From NCBI RefSeq assembly GCF_008704715.1, contig NZ_CP023689.1:4898001-4962000 (forward strand): a stretch of DNA of 64,000 nt, written 5' to 3'. This stretch comes from Streptomyces chartreusis. GTDB lineage: Bacteria; Actinomycetota; Actinomycetes; Streptomycetales; Streptomycetaceae. The first letter of the stretch is position 1. Every line of letters starts with the position of its first letter. The notes under the pieces were generated by a model, which worked only from the letters and a program-made list of their open reading frames with translations, searched no databases and was not told the origin of the DNA. Shown in pieces: positions 1 through 8,472 of the stretch. A program made the position numbers and the translations under genes.

Positions 1-2
1 GC

Positions 3-368
3 CCGGACGGCGGCGTGGCCGGAGTGCTCGCCGGGATCGCGCTGCTGGTGGCCTTCTCGTTCGCGTTCTCGTGGATCTGGACGATGTTCGGGCTGATGCT
101 GCGCTCCGAGAAGTCGGTGATGGGCGTCAGCATGATGGTGATCTTCCCGCTGACCTTCCTGTCGAACGTCTTCGTGGACCCGAAGACCATGCCGGGCTGG
201 CTCCAGGCGTTCGTGAACAACAGCCCGATCACACATCTGGCCTCGGCCGTGCGCGGGTTGATGGCCGGCGACTGGCCGGCCGACGAGATCGCCTGGTCGG
301 TGGGCTGGGCGGCCCTGTTCGTGCTGGTCTTCGGGCCGATCACGATGCGGCTGTACAACCGCAAGTAG
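3..368 (+). CDS. ABC-2 type transporter permease, C-terminal part (cut by window edge)
   Basis: The last 121 codons of an integral membrane permease of the ABC-2 (DrrB-like) type; its start lies before the window. The visible part has at least three hydrophobic segments, at about residues 9-30, 40-55 and 97-112 of the fragment. Between the last two is the loop typical of this family, with FVDPKTMPGWLQAFVNNSP followed by a HLASAVRGL helix. DrrB-type permeases pair with an ATPase encoded just upstream to export drugs or lipids. The ATPase is not in the window, so the substrate cannot be named. The gene ends 13 bp before the convergent channel gene. Confidence 0.85.
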   Translation, partial: PDGGVAGVLAGIALLVAFSFAFSWIWTMFGLMLRSEKSVMGVSMMVIFPLTFLSNVFVDPKTMPGWLQAFVNNSPITHLASAVRGLMAGDWPADEIAWSVGWAALFVLVFGPITMRLYNRK

Positions 369-381
369 GGCGGCGCGTCCG

Positions 382-1500
382 TCAGATGGGCTTCATCCCC
401 GGGGGCAGTCGCCGGTCGTCAGGTGTCACCTGGATGGCCGGCGACGCCCGCACGATGGTGATGAGCCGGTCGGTCAGCTCCAGTGTCCCGACGGCCGAAT
501 CGTCGTAGCCGAGCACGCGGTGCCCGCGGATGACACTGACGACCAGGTCCTCGATCTGCCGCGGGGTCTTGCCCACCTCGGCCTTTATGACGGGCCGTTC
601 GATGATGTCGAGCCCGCTGCCCTGGTGGATCAGGTCCTCGAGGACCATGCCGGCGGCGGGGCTGAGCACCGACAGACCGAGCAGCCGCCCGGCCGCGCTG
701 GCGCTGGTGATGACCGCGTCGGCGCCGGACTGCTTCAGCAGCGGCGCGTTCTCCTCCTCGCGGACCGCGGCCACGATCTTCGCGCCCCGGTTGAGCTGCC
801 GGGCCGTCAGCGTCACCAGGACGGCCGTGTCGTCCCGCTGGGTCGCGATGATGATCTTCCGGGCCTTGTGCACCTCGGCCCGCTTCAGGACGTCGCTGCG
901 CGTCGCGTCGCCGGTGACCCCCGCGTACCCGTCCGCGACGGCCGCTTCGATCACCTTGGAACTCGCATCGACCACGATGACCTGGTCCCGCCTCAGACCC
1001 GTGGCACAGACGGTCTGGATCGCCGAACGTCCCTTCGTGCCGAAGCCGACGACGACGGTGTGGTCACGCAAGGTGGACCTCCAGCGGGTCAGACGCCATT
1101 CCTCCCGGGTCCGTTCGGTGAGGACCTCGAGCGTGGTGCCGACCAGGATGATCAGGAACAGCACACGCATCGGCGTGATGACGAAGATATTGGTCAGCCG
1201 GGCGCCGTCGCTGACCGGGGTGATGTCGCCGTATCCGGTGGTGGAGAGGCTGACGGTGGCGTAGTAGAAGGCGTCGAGGAGATCGACGGACCCGTCCGAG
1301 CTGTCGTTGTAGCCGTCGTGGTCGGCGTAGACGATCAGGGCGGCGAGAACGAGCAGCGACAGTGCGATCGTGACCCGCTTGGCGACCTGCCGGAACGGGT
1401 GCTCCACCATCTTCTTCGGGAGCTTCACCCGATAGGTCGCGACTCTCTCGTCCGCACGGCGGGCGATCGCGTCCTGGCCCGGAAGTTTCACGTGAAACAC
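382..1500 (-). CDS. potassium channel protein with RCK (TrkA-N) domain
   Basis: A 372-residue ion-channel subunit. Two membrane segments (about 43-60 and 104-123) flank a pore loop carrying the K+ selectivity filter TTGYGD (87-92). A cytoplasmic Rossmann RCK/TrkA-N domain follows, with the nucleotide-binding motif GFGTKG (152-157), and then a TrkA-C-like tail. The arrangement (2TM pore plus RCK) matches MthK-like ligand-gated channels. The ATG start lies inside the 3' end of moeA, so the two genes overlap by 13 bp and are probably co-transcribed. The first codons (MFHVK) are the translation of a parS palindrome. A gating ligand cannot be read from the sequence. Confidence 0.9.
   Translation of the reverse strand: MFHVKLPGQDAIARRADERVATYRVKLPKKMVEHPFRQVAKRVTIALSLLVLAALIVYADHDGYNDSSDGSVDLLDAFYYATVSLSTTGYGDITPVSDGARLTNIFVITPMRVLFLIILVGTTLEVLTERTREEWRLTRWRSTLRDHTVVVGFGTKGRSAIQTVCATGLRRDQVIVVDASSKVIEAAVADGYAGVTGDATRSDVLKRAEVHKARKIIIATQRDDTAVLVTLTARQLNRGAKIVAAVREEENAPLLKQSGADAVITSASAAGRLLGLSVLSPAAGMVLEDLIHQGSGLDIIERPVIKAEVGKTPRQIEDLVVSVIRGHRVLGYDDSAVGTLELTDRLITIVRASPAIQVTPDDRRLPPGMKPI
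1485..1498. promoter_or_regulatory. parS site, perfect 14-bp palindrome
   Basis: GTTTCACGTGAAAC, identical to the Streptomyces parS consensus bound by ParB. It overlaps both the last codons of moeA (CFT-stop) and the first codons of the channel gene (MFHVK). It lies about 54 kb from oriC, consistent with the origin-proximal clustering of parS in Streptomyces. Confidence 0.9.
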
Positions 1501-2897
1501 ACCTCGATACCGGCGGTGGCCCAGGGCAGATCGAGCAGTTCTGCCTCCTGACCCGCGCGTGCGCCGCCCGGCGGTACGACGGCGACGGCATCGGCCGCCG
1601 CCATGCCCCGCAGCATGGCCGGGCCCTGGTAGTGCAGCGGCACGGCATGGTCACCGCGCAGCACGACCGGGATGAGGCGGGTGTCGTGCGGGTGCCCGTG
1701 CGCAGCATCCTTCAGGGGCATCGTGTACGGCTCCGGGGCCGGGCGGGCGCCGAGGGTGCGCAGCAGGGGCTCGGCGAGCGTGAGCAGGCCGGAGACGGCG
1801 GCGAGCGGGTTGCCGGGCAGGCCGACGAGGTGCTGGTCCTCCTTGATGCGGGCCAGCAGCATCGGGTGGCCGGGCCGCACCTTGACGCCGTCCACCAGGA
1901 GTTCGGCGCCGATGCGCTCCAGCGTGGGGTGGACATGGTCGACGGGGCCGGCCGCGGTGCCGCCGGTGGTGACGATGAGGTCGGCTCCGGACTTGGTGAG
2001 GGCCTTGTGCAGCGCCTTGGCGTCGTCGCCGAGCCGGCGCACGGCGGTGACCTCGGCGCCGAGCGCGCGCAGCCAGGGAGGCAGCATCGGGCCGAGTGCG
2101 TCACGGATGAGCCCGTCGTGCGGGAGCCCCTCGGTGAGCAACTCGTCGCCGAGGACGAGGACTTCGACACGGGGTCGGGGTACGGCGGTGACGGTGTCGT
2201 ATCCGGCGGCGGCCGCCAGTCCGAGCACGGCCGGCGTCACCAGGGTGCCCACGGGGAGGAGTTGGTCGCCGTTGCGGCACTCCTGGCCGCGCGGGCGGAT
2301 GTCCTGGCCGTGCTGGATCTCCCGGGTGGCGTGCAGTTGGCCCTTGGTGTCGGTGCGGCCGTGCTCGCTGCGCAGGACGGCGGTGGTGTCCAGGGGGATG
2401 CGGGCACCGGTCGCGATCCGGACGGCCTCGCCGTCGGTGAGCGTTTCGGGCCCGGCGTGCCCGGCCAGGACGCCCTCTTCCCGTACGGCCCAGGGGCCGG
2501 GGCCGGCGACCGCCCAGCCGTCCATGGCCGAGGTGTCGAAGGAGGGCAGGTCGGTCAGGGCGGTGAGCGGGGCGGCCAAGGTGAGGCCGAGGGCGGCGTC
2601 GAGGGGGACGGAGACTGGGGCGCGGCGGGCGGCCCGGGTGGCTTTGAGAGCGGCGTGGGCGGCGATCTCGCGAGCCTCGGGCCAGGGGGTGGCCCGGTGG
2701 TGGCGGTCGGGGTTGTCGCCGTGCCGGCGGTCGGGGCCGTCCCGGTCCGGCTTGCGCGCGCCCCGGGGCTGCGGGGCGGGTGCGGGCGCATCGTCGCCGG
2801 ACGCGCGGTGACCGTTGTGTTCGTTCACGAGGGCGAGCACCTCCTCGACGTCGAGGTCCTCGGCGTCCCCGTCCGTGCGGATGCCGCGGGCGGTCAT
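1488..2897 (-). CDS. moeA: molybdopterin molybdenumtransferase MoeA
   Basis: A 469-residue MoeA/GlpF-family enzyme that inserts molybdate into adenylylated molybdopterin in the last step of molybdenum cofactor synthesis. Family landmarks are the N-terminal lobe with DTSAMDGWAV, the ATGARIPLDT segment, and the MoCF-binding region with GDELLTEG and TTGGTAAGPVDHV, ending in a C-terminal domain with LPGNPLAA. The first about 75 residues are a low-complexity, Pro/Asp/His-rich extension absent from E. coli MoeA. The ATG start overlaps the mobA stop by 4 bp (ATGA), so the two are translationally coupled. The 3' end carries a parS site and overlaps the channel gene. Confidence 0.9.
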   Translation of the reverse strand: MTARGIRTDGDAEDLDVEEVLALVNEHNGHRASGDDAPAPAPQPRGARKPDRDGPDRRHGDNPDRHHRATPWPEAREIAAHAALKATRAARRAPVSVPLDAALGLTLAAPLTALTDLPSFDTSAMDGWAVAGPGPWAVREEGVLAGHAGPETLTDGEAVRIATGARIPLDTTAVLRSEHGRTDTKGQLHATREIQHGQDIRPRGQECRNGDQLLPVGTLVTPAVLGLAAAAGYDTVTAVPRPRVEVLVLGDELLTEGLPHDGLIRDALGPMLPPWLRALGAEVTAVRRLGDDAKALHKALTKSGADLIVTTGGTAAGPVDHVHPTLERIGAELLVDGVKVRPGHPMLLARIKEDQHLVGLPGNPLAAVSGLLTLAEPLLRTLGARPAPEPYTMPLKDAAHGHPHDTRLIPVVLRGDHAVPLHYQGPAMLRGMAAADAVAVVPPGGARAGQEAELLDLPWATAGIEVCFT

Positions 2898-3838
2898 CCG
2901 GCGTCCGGCCGGGTCTCGGGGGTGGCGTCGGGGGCGTCGGACTTGGCCGCGGCGGCCTCCTCGGCCCAGCGCAGGGCGAGTGCGGCGGCCTTGCGGGCGG
3001 CCTCGGCGACCGCCTCGGGGCCGCCTTCGCCGCCCTTGGCCTGTGCCGCCGCGTATCCGACGAGGAACGTGGTCAGCGGGGCCGCGGGCCGTGCCACGCC
3101 GTGGGCGGCGTCGCGGGCGAGGTCCAGCAGCACCTTGATGTCGACGTCGAGGTCGATGCCGAGTTCGTCCTTGACTGCGGAAATCCATTCATCCAACACG
3201 TGCCCATGCTCCCTGATGCGTGCCCTGGCGGTGGCGATGTCGTCCCAGGTGTCGCAGTCGAAGGACGCGACGGGGTCGGGGACGCGGGTGAGGTCGAGCG
3301 CGCCGGTCAGCCGGCGCAGGGGGAGGCCGCTGAGGCCGTCGTGCTCGCGGGCGAGCGCGGCCAGTTCGCGGCGCAGCGCGGACGCGCGGTACGCGGCGAC
3401 GAGGTGCTGGTCGCGGCCGTCGGCGTCGGTGAGCAGCGCGCCGTCGGCGCCGCCGGTGCGCAGGGCGGCCAGCAGCCGCCGGACGGTGTCCTCGTCCAGG
3501 AACGGCAGATCGGCCGAGAGGACGAGGACCGACTCGGCCGTGGTGTGCCGGATGCCGGCGTCGAGGGCGGCCAGCGGGCCGCCGCCGGGCGGGTCCTCGC
3601 GGGCCCAGGTCACCGGCCGTGCGGTGGGTCGGGGGTCGGCGACGACGACGGTGGTGCGGGCGTCGGCGCAGGCGGCGAGCACCCGGTCGAGCAGCGGGCG
3701 CCCGCCGACGCTGACGGCGGGTTTGTCCACGCCGCCGAGCCGCCGCGCGGCACCGCCGGCGAGGACGACGGCGTCGTGCGCGACGTCCTGCCCGGCAGAG
3801 GCGGCGCCCTGCGCGCCCGTCGGTTCGTACGCGGTCAT
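2894..3838 (-). CDS. mobA: molybdenum cofactor guanylyltransferase (MobA-like) fused to DUF6457
   Basis: A 314-residue protein. Residues about 22-205 form a nucleotidyltransferase (NTP_transf_3) fold with the signature LAGGAARRLGGVDK (26-39) and the metal-binding SADLP motif; MobA attaches GMP to Mo-molybdopterin. Residues about 213-290 (LDEWISAVKDELGID onward) form a separate helical domain of the DUF6457 type, common in actinobacterial MobA proteins. The C-terminus is Ala/Asp/Pro-rich. It is coupled to moeA by an ATGA overlap, so this is a two-gene cofactor operon. The exact nucleotide used is inferred from family membership. Confidence 0.85.
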   Translation of the reverse strand: MTAYEPTGAQGAASAGQDVAHDAVVLAGGAARRLGGVDKPAVSVGGRPLLDRVLAACADARTTVVVADPRPTARPVTWAREDPPGGGPLAALDAGIRHTTAESVLVLSADLPFLDEDTVRRLLAALRTGGADGALLTDADGRDQHLVAAYRASALRRELAALAREHDGLSGLPLRRLTGALDLTRVPDPVASFDCDTWDDIATARARIREHGHVLDEWISAVKDELGIDLDVDIKVLLDLARDAAHGVARPAAPLTTFLVGYAAAQAKGGEGGPEAVAEAARKAAALALRWAEEAAAAKSDAPDATPETRPDAG

Positions 3839-3905
3839 CCCCCGAGTATGCGTGCCCCGGCGATCACAGGGAACGTGGGGGAAGCAGCCGACCGCGACGG
3901 CTGGG

Positions 3906-5240
3906 TCAGAGTGTGCGCAGCAGCACCGCCGGCTGTTCGACGCAGTCCGCCACGTACCGCAGGAAGCCGCCCGCCGTGCCGCCGTCGCAGACCCGGTGGT
4001 CGAAGGTGAGCGAGAGCTCGACGAGCCGGCGCACGGCCAGTTCGCCCTCGTGCACCCACGGCTTGGGGATGATGCGTCCGACGCCGAGCATGGCGGCCTC
4101 GGGGTGGTTGATGATCGGCGTGGAGCCGTCGACGCCGAACACGCCGTAGTTGTTCAACGTGAAGGTGCCGCCGGTGAGTTCGGCCGGGGTGAGGGTGCCC
4201 GTGCGGGCAGCCTCGGTGAGCCGGGCGAACTCCGCGGTCAGCGACTCCGCGTCCCGTGCCTGCGCGTCCCGCACCACCGGGACGACGAGTCCCCGCTCGG
4301 TCTGCGCGGCGAAGCCGAGGTGCACCTGGTCGAGCTGGACGACCTCCCTGGCCTCCATGTCGACGGTGGAGTTGAGCTCGGGGAAGCGGGCCAGGGCGGC
4401 GGTGCAGATGCGGGCCAGCAGGGCGAGCAGGGAGATCTTCGGTCCCCCGGCGGCGTTCATCGCGGCCCGTGCCCGCATGAGCTCCGTCGCGTCGGCGTCC
4501 ACCCAGCAGGTCGCGTCCGGGATCTCCCGGCGGCTGCGGGAGAGCTTGTCGGCGACGGCACCGCGGACACCCTTGAGGGGGATGCGGATGCCGCCGGCGG
4601 GGGCGGAGGAGCGGACGGGGGCCGGCGCGGCCGGGACGGCGGCGGGCGCCGGGGCCGACGGTGCCACCTGGGTGCGCGGCTCGGCCACCGGCTGCACGGT
4701 CCGCCCGTGCACCTGGGCGGCCCGCAGCGCGTACTCGACATCTGCCCGCAGGATCAGCCCGTCCGGCCCGGAGCCGTGCAGCTCCCGCAGGTCCAGGCCG
4801 TTCTGGCGGGCGAGGCGGCGCACCAGCGGGGAGATGACCGGCACGGGTCCCTCCGCCGCTTCCCTGGCGACGGCGTCCCCGTTGGCGGACACCTGCTCCC
4901 CCGGCCGCACCCTTCTGCGGCGCGCGGGTGCCTCGGAGGTGCCGTAGCCCACCAGGACGTTCCCGGAGCCCTCGCTCTCGCCGTCGGTGGTCGGCGCGCC
5001 GACGGCCACCGTGATCAGCGGCGCCCCGACGGGCAGTTCGGTGCCCTCCTCGCCGAAGCGGGCCGTGACGACGCCGCCGTAGGGGCAGGGGACCTCGACC
5101 ATCGCCTTGGCCGTCTCGACCTCGACGACCGGCTGGTCGATCGCGACGACGTCGCCGACCTGGACCAGCCAGCGCACGATCTCCGCCTCGGTGAGCCCCT
5201 CCCCGAGGTCGGGGAGCTTGAACTCGAGCACCTGTGCCAT
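3906..5240 (-). CDS. bkdC: branched-chain 2-oxoacid dehydrogenase E2 (dihydrolipoamide acyltransferase)
   Basis: A 444-residue E2 core subunit that transfers the acyl group to CoA. It has an N-terminal lipoyl domain with lipoyl lysine K45 in ETAKAM, a hinge, a peripheral subunit-binding domain around ISPLVRRLARQNGLDLREL, an Ala/Pro linker, and a catalytic domain ending in DHRVCDG (414-420; H415 and D419 catalytic). I chose the ATG that overlaps the bkdB stop as TGATG rather than a GTG 18 bp upstream, because of the coupling and the good MAQVLEFKLPDLGEG start. The product supplies isobutyryl-, isovaleryl- and 2-methylbutyryl-CoA for branched fatty acids and polyketide starters. Pyruvate specificity cannot be excluded from sequence alone. 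Confidence 0.9.
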   Translation of the reverse strand: MAQVLEFKLPDLGEGLTEAEIVRWLVQVGDVVAIDQPVVEVETAKAMVEVPCPYGGVVTARFGEEGTELPVGAPLITVAVGAPTTDGESEGSGNVLVGYGTSEAPARRRRVRPGEQVSANGDAVAREAAEGPVPVISPLVRRLARQNGLDLRELHGSGPDGLILRADVEYALRAAQVHGRTVQPVAEPRTQVAPSAPAPAAVPAAPAPVRSSAPAGGIRIPLKGVRGAVADKLSRSRREIPDATCWVDADATELMRARAAMNAAGGPKISLLALLARICTAALARFPELNSTVDMEAREVVQLDQVHLGFAAQTERGLVVPVVRDAQARDAESLTAEFARLTEAARTGTLTPAELTGGTFTLNNYGVFGVDGSTPIINHPEAAMLGVGRIIPKPWVHEGELAVRRLVELSLTFDHRVCDGGTAGGFLRYVADCVEQPAVLLRTL

Positions 5241-6244
5241 CAGCTCTCGGCCTCCCACTGCAGACGCCCCACGGCGTCCAGGATCCGGTCCACGCCGGGC
5301 AGGTGGTGACGCTCCACCATCGGCGGCGGATAGGGGATGTCGAACCCGGCCACACGCAGCACCGGCGCCTCCAGGTGGTGGAAGCAGCGCTCCGTGATCC
5401 GGGCCGCGATCTCCCCTCCCGGTCCGCCGAACCCGCCCGACTCGTGCACGACGACCGCCCGTCCGGTCCGCCGTACGGAGGCGGTGACCGTGTCGTCGTC
5501 GAACGGCACCAGCGAGCGCAGGTCGACGACCTCCAGGTCCCAGCCCTCCTCCCGCGCCGCCTCGGCGGCTTCGAGGCAGACGGGCACGGACGGACCGTAC
5601 GTGATGAGCGTGGCGCTCCGGCCGGAGCGCCGCACCACCGCACGGCCGATCGGTTCAACGGTCTGCGGGTCCTCGGGGTTCCAGGAGTCCTTCGACCAGT
5701 ACAGACGCTTGGGCTCCAGGAAGACGACCGGGTCGTCGGAGGCGATGGAGGCGCGCAGCAGGCCGTAGGCGTCGGCGACGGTCGCGGGCGTGACGACATG
5801 GAGCCCCGGAGTCGCCATGTAGTACGCCTCGGACGAGTCGCTGTGGTGCTCGACGCCGCCGATGCCGCCGCCGTAGGGGACCCGGATGGTGATCGGGAGC
5901 GGCATCCTGCCGCGGGTGCGGTTGCGCATGCGCGCGACGTGCGAGATCAGCTGCTCGAACGCCGGGTAGGCGAAGGCGTCGAACTGCATCTCGACGACCG
6001 GGCGCAGCCCGTACATGGCCATGCCGACGGCCGTGCCGAGGATGCCCGCCTCGGCCAGCGGGGTGTCGGTGCAGCGGTCCTCGCCGAACTCCTTGGCGAG
6101 TCCGTCGGTGACGCGGAAGACGCCACCGAGGGTGCCGACGTCCTCGCCCATGACGTGCACGGACGGGTCGGCGGCCATGGCGTCGCGCAGCGCGCGCGTG
6201 AGGGCCTGCGCCATGGTGGCCGGCTTGACGGCGACGGTGGTCAT
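5240..6244 (-). CDS. bkdB: branched-chain 2-oxoacid dehydrogenase E1 component, beta subunit
   Basis: A 334-residue transketolase-like E1 beta subunit. Family features include the N-terminal MGEDVG motif, FGEDRCTDTPLAEAGI, the GIGGVEHHSDS loop, and the C-terminal transketolase domain with VVVHESGGFGGPG. It pairs with E1 alpha to decarboxylate branched-chain 2-oxoacids with thiamine diphosphate. The ATG overlaps the bkdA stop by 4 bp, and its own stop overlaps the bkdC start. All three subunits are therefore translationally coupled, which fits fixed stoichiometry. Confidence 0.93.
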   Translation of the reverse strand: MTTVAVKPATMAQALTRALRDAMAADPSVHVMGEDVGTLGGVFRVTDGLAKEFGEDRCTDTPLAEAGILGTAVGMAMYGLRPVVEMQFDAFAYPAFEQLISHVARMRNRTRGRMPLPITIRVPYGGGIGGVEHHSDSSEAYYMATPGLHVVTPATVADAYGLLRASIASDDPVVFLEPKRLYWSKDSWNPEDPQTVEPIGRAVVRRSGRSATLITYGPSVPVCLEAAEAAREEGWDLEVVDLRSLVPFDDDTVTASVRRTGRAVVVHESGGFGGPGGEIAARITERCFHHLEAPVLRVAGFDIPYPPPMVERHHLPGVDRILDAVGRLQWEAES

Positions 6245-7377
6245 CGGTGCGACCCCTCGGACTCGGCGTGCAGCTCCGCCTGCAACTGGGCGCGCTGTTC
6301 GCGCAGTTGCGGGGTGGGCTCGGCGTAGACGTGGTCGAACAGGTCCATCGGGTCGAGCGCCGGGTCCTGGTTCATGCGTTCGCGCAGGTCGGCGGCCATG
6401 GCCTCGGCGGCGTCGCGGGCGGCCTGCTTGCCGGCGTCGTCGAGCAGACCGCGCTCGGTCAGCTCGTGCTCCAGGAGCGCGATCGGGTCGTGCCCGCGCC
6501 AGGTCTCGACCTCGGAGTCGCCGCGGTAGCGGGTCGCGTCGTCGGCGTTGGTGTGGGCGTCGATGCGGTAGGTGATCGCCTCGATCAGGGTGGGACCGCC
6601 GCCCGCGCGGGCCTGTCGCACGGCGTCGGCGAGCACCTCGTGCACGGCGGCCGCGTCGTTGCCGTCGACCAGGCGGCCGGGCATGCCGTAGCCGACGGCC
6701 TTGTGGGCCAGCGACGGGGCCGCGGTCTGCTTGGCGAGCGGGACGGAGATGGCGAAGCCGTTGTTCTGGACCAGGAAGACGACCGGCGCCTGCCACACGG
6801 CGGCGAAGTTCAGCGCCTCGTGGAAGTCGCCCTCGCTGGTGCCGCCGTCGCCGACCAGGGCGAGCGCGACCACGTCGTCGCCCTTGAGGCGGGCGGCGTG
6901 GGCGAGGCCGACGGCGTGCGGAAGCTGGGTGGCGAGCGGCGTGCACAGGGGGGCCACGCGGTGCTCGTGCGGGTCGTAGCCGGTGTGCCAGTCGCCGCGC
7001 AGCAGGGTCAGGGCCTCGACGGGGTCCACGCCGCGTGCGACGGCCGCCAGGGTGTCGCGGTAGCTCGGGAAGAGCCAGTCGCGCTCCTGAAGGGCCAGTG
7101 CGGCGGCGACCTCGCAGGCCTCCTGGCCGGTGCTGGACGGGTAGACGGCGAGGCGGCCCTGCTTGGTGAGCGCGGTCGCCTGCACGTTGTACCTGCGGCC
7201 CCGCACCAGCTCGGCGTAGAGCCGGCGCAGCAGGTCCGGGTCGGCCTTCGCGGCCGCCTCCGTCCCGAGGACGCGGTAGGGCTCTGCGTCGGGCAGCAGC
7301 GGCGCGGGGTCCATACGGGGCTGCCAGGCGGGCGGCGGCGATGGCCGATACGCGCCTCGCTGCTCCATGACCGTCAT
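6241..7377 (-). CDS. bkdA: branched-chain 2-oxoacid dehydrogenase E1 component, alpha subunit
   Basis: A 378-residue thiamine diphosphate-dependent E1 alpha subunit. The ThDP motif runs from GDGG (176) to QNN (204-206). Other family landmarks are STGQEA, the FPSYRDTLAAVARG segment and the YRIDAHTNADDATRYR phosphorylation-loop region. The ATG at 7377 is preceded at 6 bp by AGGAGGT, a near-perfect ribosome binding site. It is the first gene of the bkdABC operon. Its promoter region is shared with the divergent Lrp-type regulator and contains two inverted repeats (7438-7451 and 7481-7512). Confidence 0.93.
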   Translation of the reverse strand: MTVMEQRGAYRPSPPPAWQPRMDPAPLLPDAEPYRVLGTEAAAKADPDLLRRLYAELVRGRRYNVQATALTKQGRLAVYPSSTGQEACEVAAALALQERDWLFPSYRDTLAAVARGVDPVEALTLLRGDWHTGYDPHEHRVAPLCTPLATQLPHAVGLAHAARLKGDDVVALALVGDGGTSEGDFHEALNFAAVWQAPVVFLVQNNGFAISVPLAKQTAAPSLAHKAVGYGMPGRLVDGNDAAAVHEVLADAVRQARAGGGPTLIEAITYRIDAHTNADDATRYRGDSEVETWRGHDPIALLEHELTERGLLDDAGKQAARDAAEAMAADLRERMNQDPALDPMDLFDHVYAEPTPQLREQRAQLQAELHAESEGSHR

Positions 7378-7437
7378 GACGGCACCTCCTCGTGGGAGTG
7401 GCTACGGGAGGCGCAGCTCCTGTGACGCGCCCCACCT

Positions 7438-7451
7438 ACCGATTGTTCGGT
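7438..7451. promoter_or_regulatory. candidate TetR-type operator upstream of bkdA
   Basis: ACCGATTGTTCGGT: 5-bp arms (ACCGA/TCGGT) around a 4-bp spacer, 61 bp upstream of the bkdA start. It matches 13 of 14 bases of the palindrome core at 10634-10647, between the acyl-CoA dehydrogenase/TetR pair and paaN. Function is inferred from this match and its position. Confidence 0.5.
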
Positions 7452-7480
7452 CGTCGGCACATTTTGGCTACAGGCCCCCC

Positions 7481-7512
7481 GAGGCTGTGGACAAACGGTT
7501 CTCCACAGCCTC
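7481..7512. promoter_or_regulatory. 10-bp perfect inverted repeat in the bkdA-bkdR intergenic region
   Basis: GAGGCTGTGG and CCACAGCCTC, separated by 12 bp, end 40 bp before the bkdR start. The symmetry would suit a dimeric regulator such as the adjacent Lrp/AsnC protein. The arms also contain a perfect DnaA box (TGTGGACAA, 7486-7494) and a weaker one (TTCTCCACA, 7499-7507), so the reading is ambiguous. Confidence 0.45.
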
Positions 7513-7552
7513 CAATGAACGCAGTACGTCCACGGAAGGAAGGTGGGGGGAC

Positions 7553-8053
7553 ATGGCGCCTGAACAAATGGCCGAAGGCCCGGACGACGGAATCCCCCTG
7601 CCGCCCGCCCGGCCGCTCGACGCCATAGATCAGGACATCCTCCAGATGCTCCAGGCGGACGGCCGCGCGTCCATACGCTCGGTGGCCGAGCGGGTCCATG
7701 TCTCGCGCGCCAACGCCTACTCCCGCATCAACCGCCTCATCGAGGACGGCGTCATCCGTGGCTTCGGCGCCCGCGTCAACCATGAACGCGCAGGCCAGGG
7801 CACATCCGCGTACATCACCCTGAAGATCGTCCAGAACTCCTGGCGCACGGTCCGCGAACAGCTGCGCCAACTGCCCGGCGCCTCGCACATCGCCCTGGTG
7901 GGCGGCGACTTCGACGTCCTGCTCCTGGTGCACACCCCGGACAACCGCTCCCTGCGCGAACTGGTCCTCACCCGCCTCCAGAGCATCCCCGAGGTCCTCA
8001 GCTCCCGCACTCTGCTGGTCTTCGAGGAGGAGGACCTGGAGCCCCAGGGCTGA
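7553..8053 (+). CDS. bkdR: Lrp/AsnC family transcriptional regulator of the bkd operon
   Basis: A 166-residue Lrp/AsnC regulator. Residues about 23-75 form the N-terminal helix-turn-helix (LDAIDQDILQMLQADGRASIRSVAERV, then SRANAYSRINRL). The C-terminal RAM/AsnC ligand-binding domain spans about 87-160. The ATG at 7553 follows a GGAAGG-type ribosome binding site; an in-frame GTG far upstream would overlap the divergent promoter and was not chosen. It is divergent from bkdABC, the usual arrangement for a regulator of branched-chain keto acid oxidation. The ligand, likely a branched-chain amino or keto acid, is inferred from context. Confidence 0.85.
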   Translation: MAPEQMAEGPDDGIPLPPARPLDAIDQDILQMLQADGRASIRSVAERVHVSRANAYSRINRLIEDGVIRGFGARVNHERAGQGTSAYITLKIVQNSWRTVREQLRQLPGASHIALVGGDFDVLLLVHTPDNRSLRELVLTRLQSIPEVLSSRTLLVFEEEDLEPQG

Positions 8054-8068
8054 GCCGGCCGCGGCCCC

Positions 8069-8374
8069 TCAGGCGGAGGCCGTCACCAGGCCGATCAGCA
8101 GCAGCAGCGCCGGCGGGAGCAGCACGCAGACGAGCCCCGTCACAGCCGCCGCCAGGCGCGCCGTCCGCAGGGATCGCCGATGCGGCAGCAGCCAGGCGAG
8201 CACGAGCAGACCGAAACCCCAGTGGACCACGCCACCGAGCATCCCCAGGGCGCCCTCGGCTCCCAGGAAGACGTAGTCCCACACCAGGATCGGCAACGCG
8301 GGCACCGTCGCCACGAGCGGTGCCTTCCACCAGGTCGGATGGCGTTCGTCGCCCCGCACGTCGTCGGCTGTCAT
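8069..8374 (-). CDS. small integral membrane protein, unknown function
   Basis: 101 residues, not recognised as a named family. Three hydrophobic helices are visible (about 19-35, 39-58 and 69-97), with a basic loop HRRSLRTAR between the second and third. The N-terminus is polar and probably cytoplasmic. The ATG at 8374 was chosen over a GTG nine bases upstream. It converges on bkdR with a 15-bp gap and stands alone. No motif suggests an enzyme or transporter. Confidence 0.65.
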   Translation of the reverse strand: MTADDVRGDERHPTWWKAPLVATVPALPILVWDYVFLGAEGALGMLGGVVHWGFGLLVLAWLLPHRRSLRTARLAAAVTGLVCVLLPPALLLLIGLVTASA

Positions 8375-8472
8375 GCGCCCCACCCCACCACCGGCCGGCC
8401 CGCCGTGGCATCCGCGGCCGTACTCATCACCGCCACGCGCGCGTACTCACACCCACGCCGGCGCGGGCGGGT

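Noticed and set aside
4141..4160. GTTCAACGTGAAGG as a parS
   Set aside because: Several mismatches to the consensus and inside bkdC; too weak to call.
1632..5309. A long plus-strand frame antisense to moeA, mobA and bkdC
   Set aside because: GC-rich shadow frame; the minus-strand genes have complete domain motifs and proper starts.
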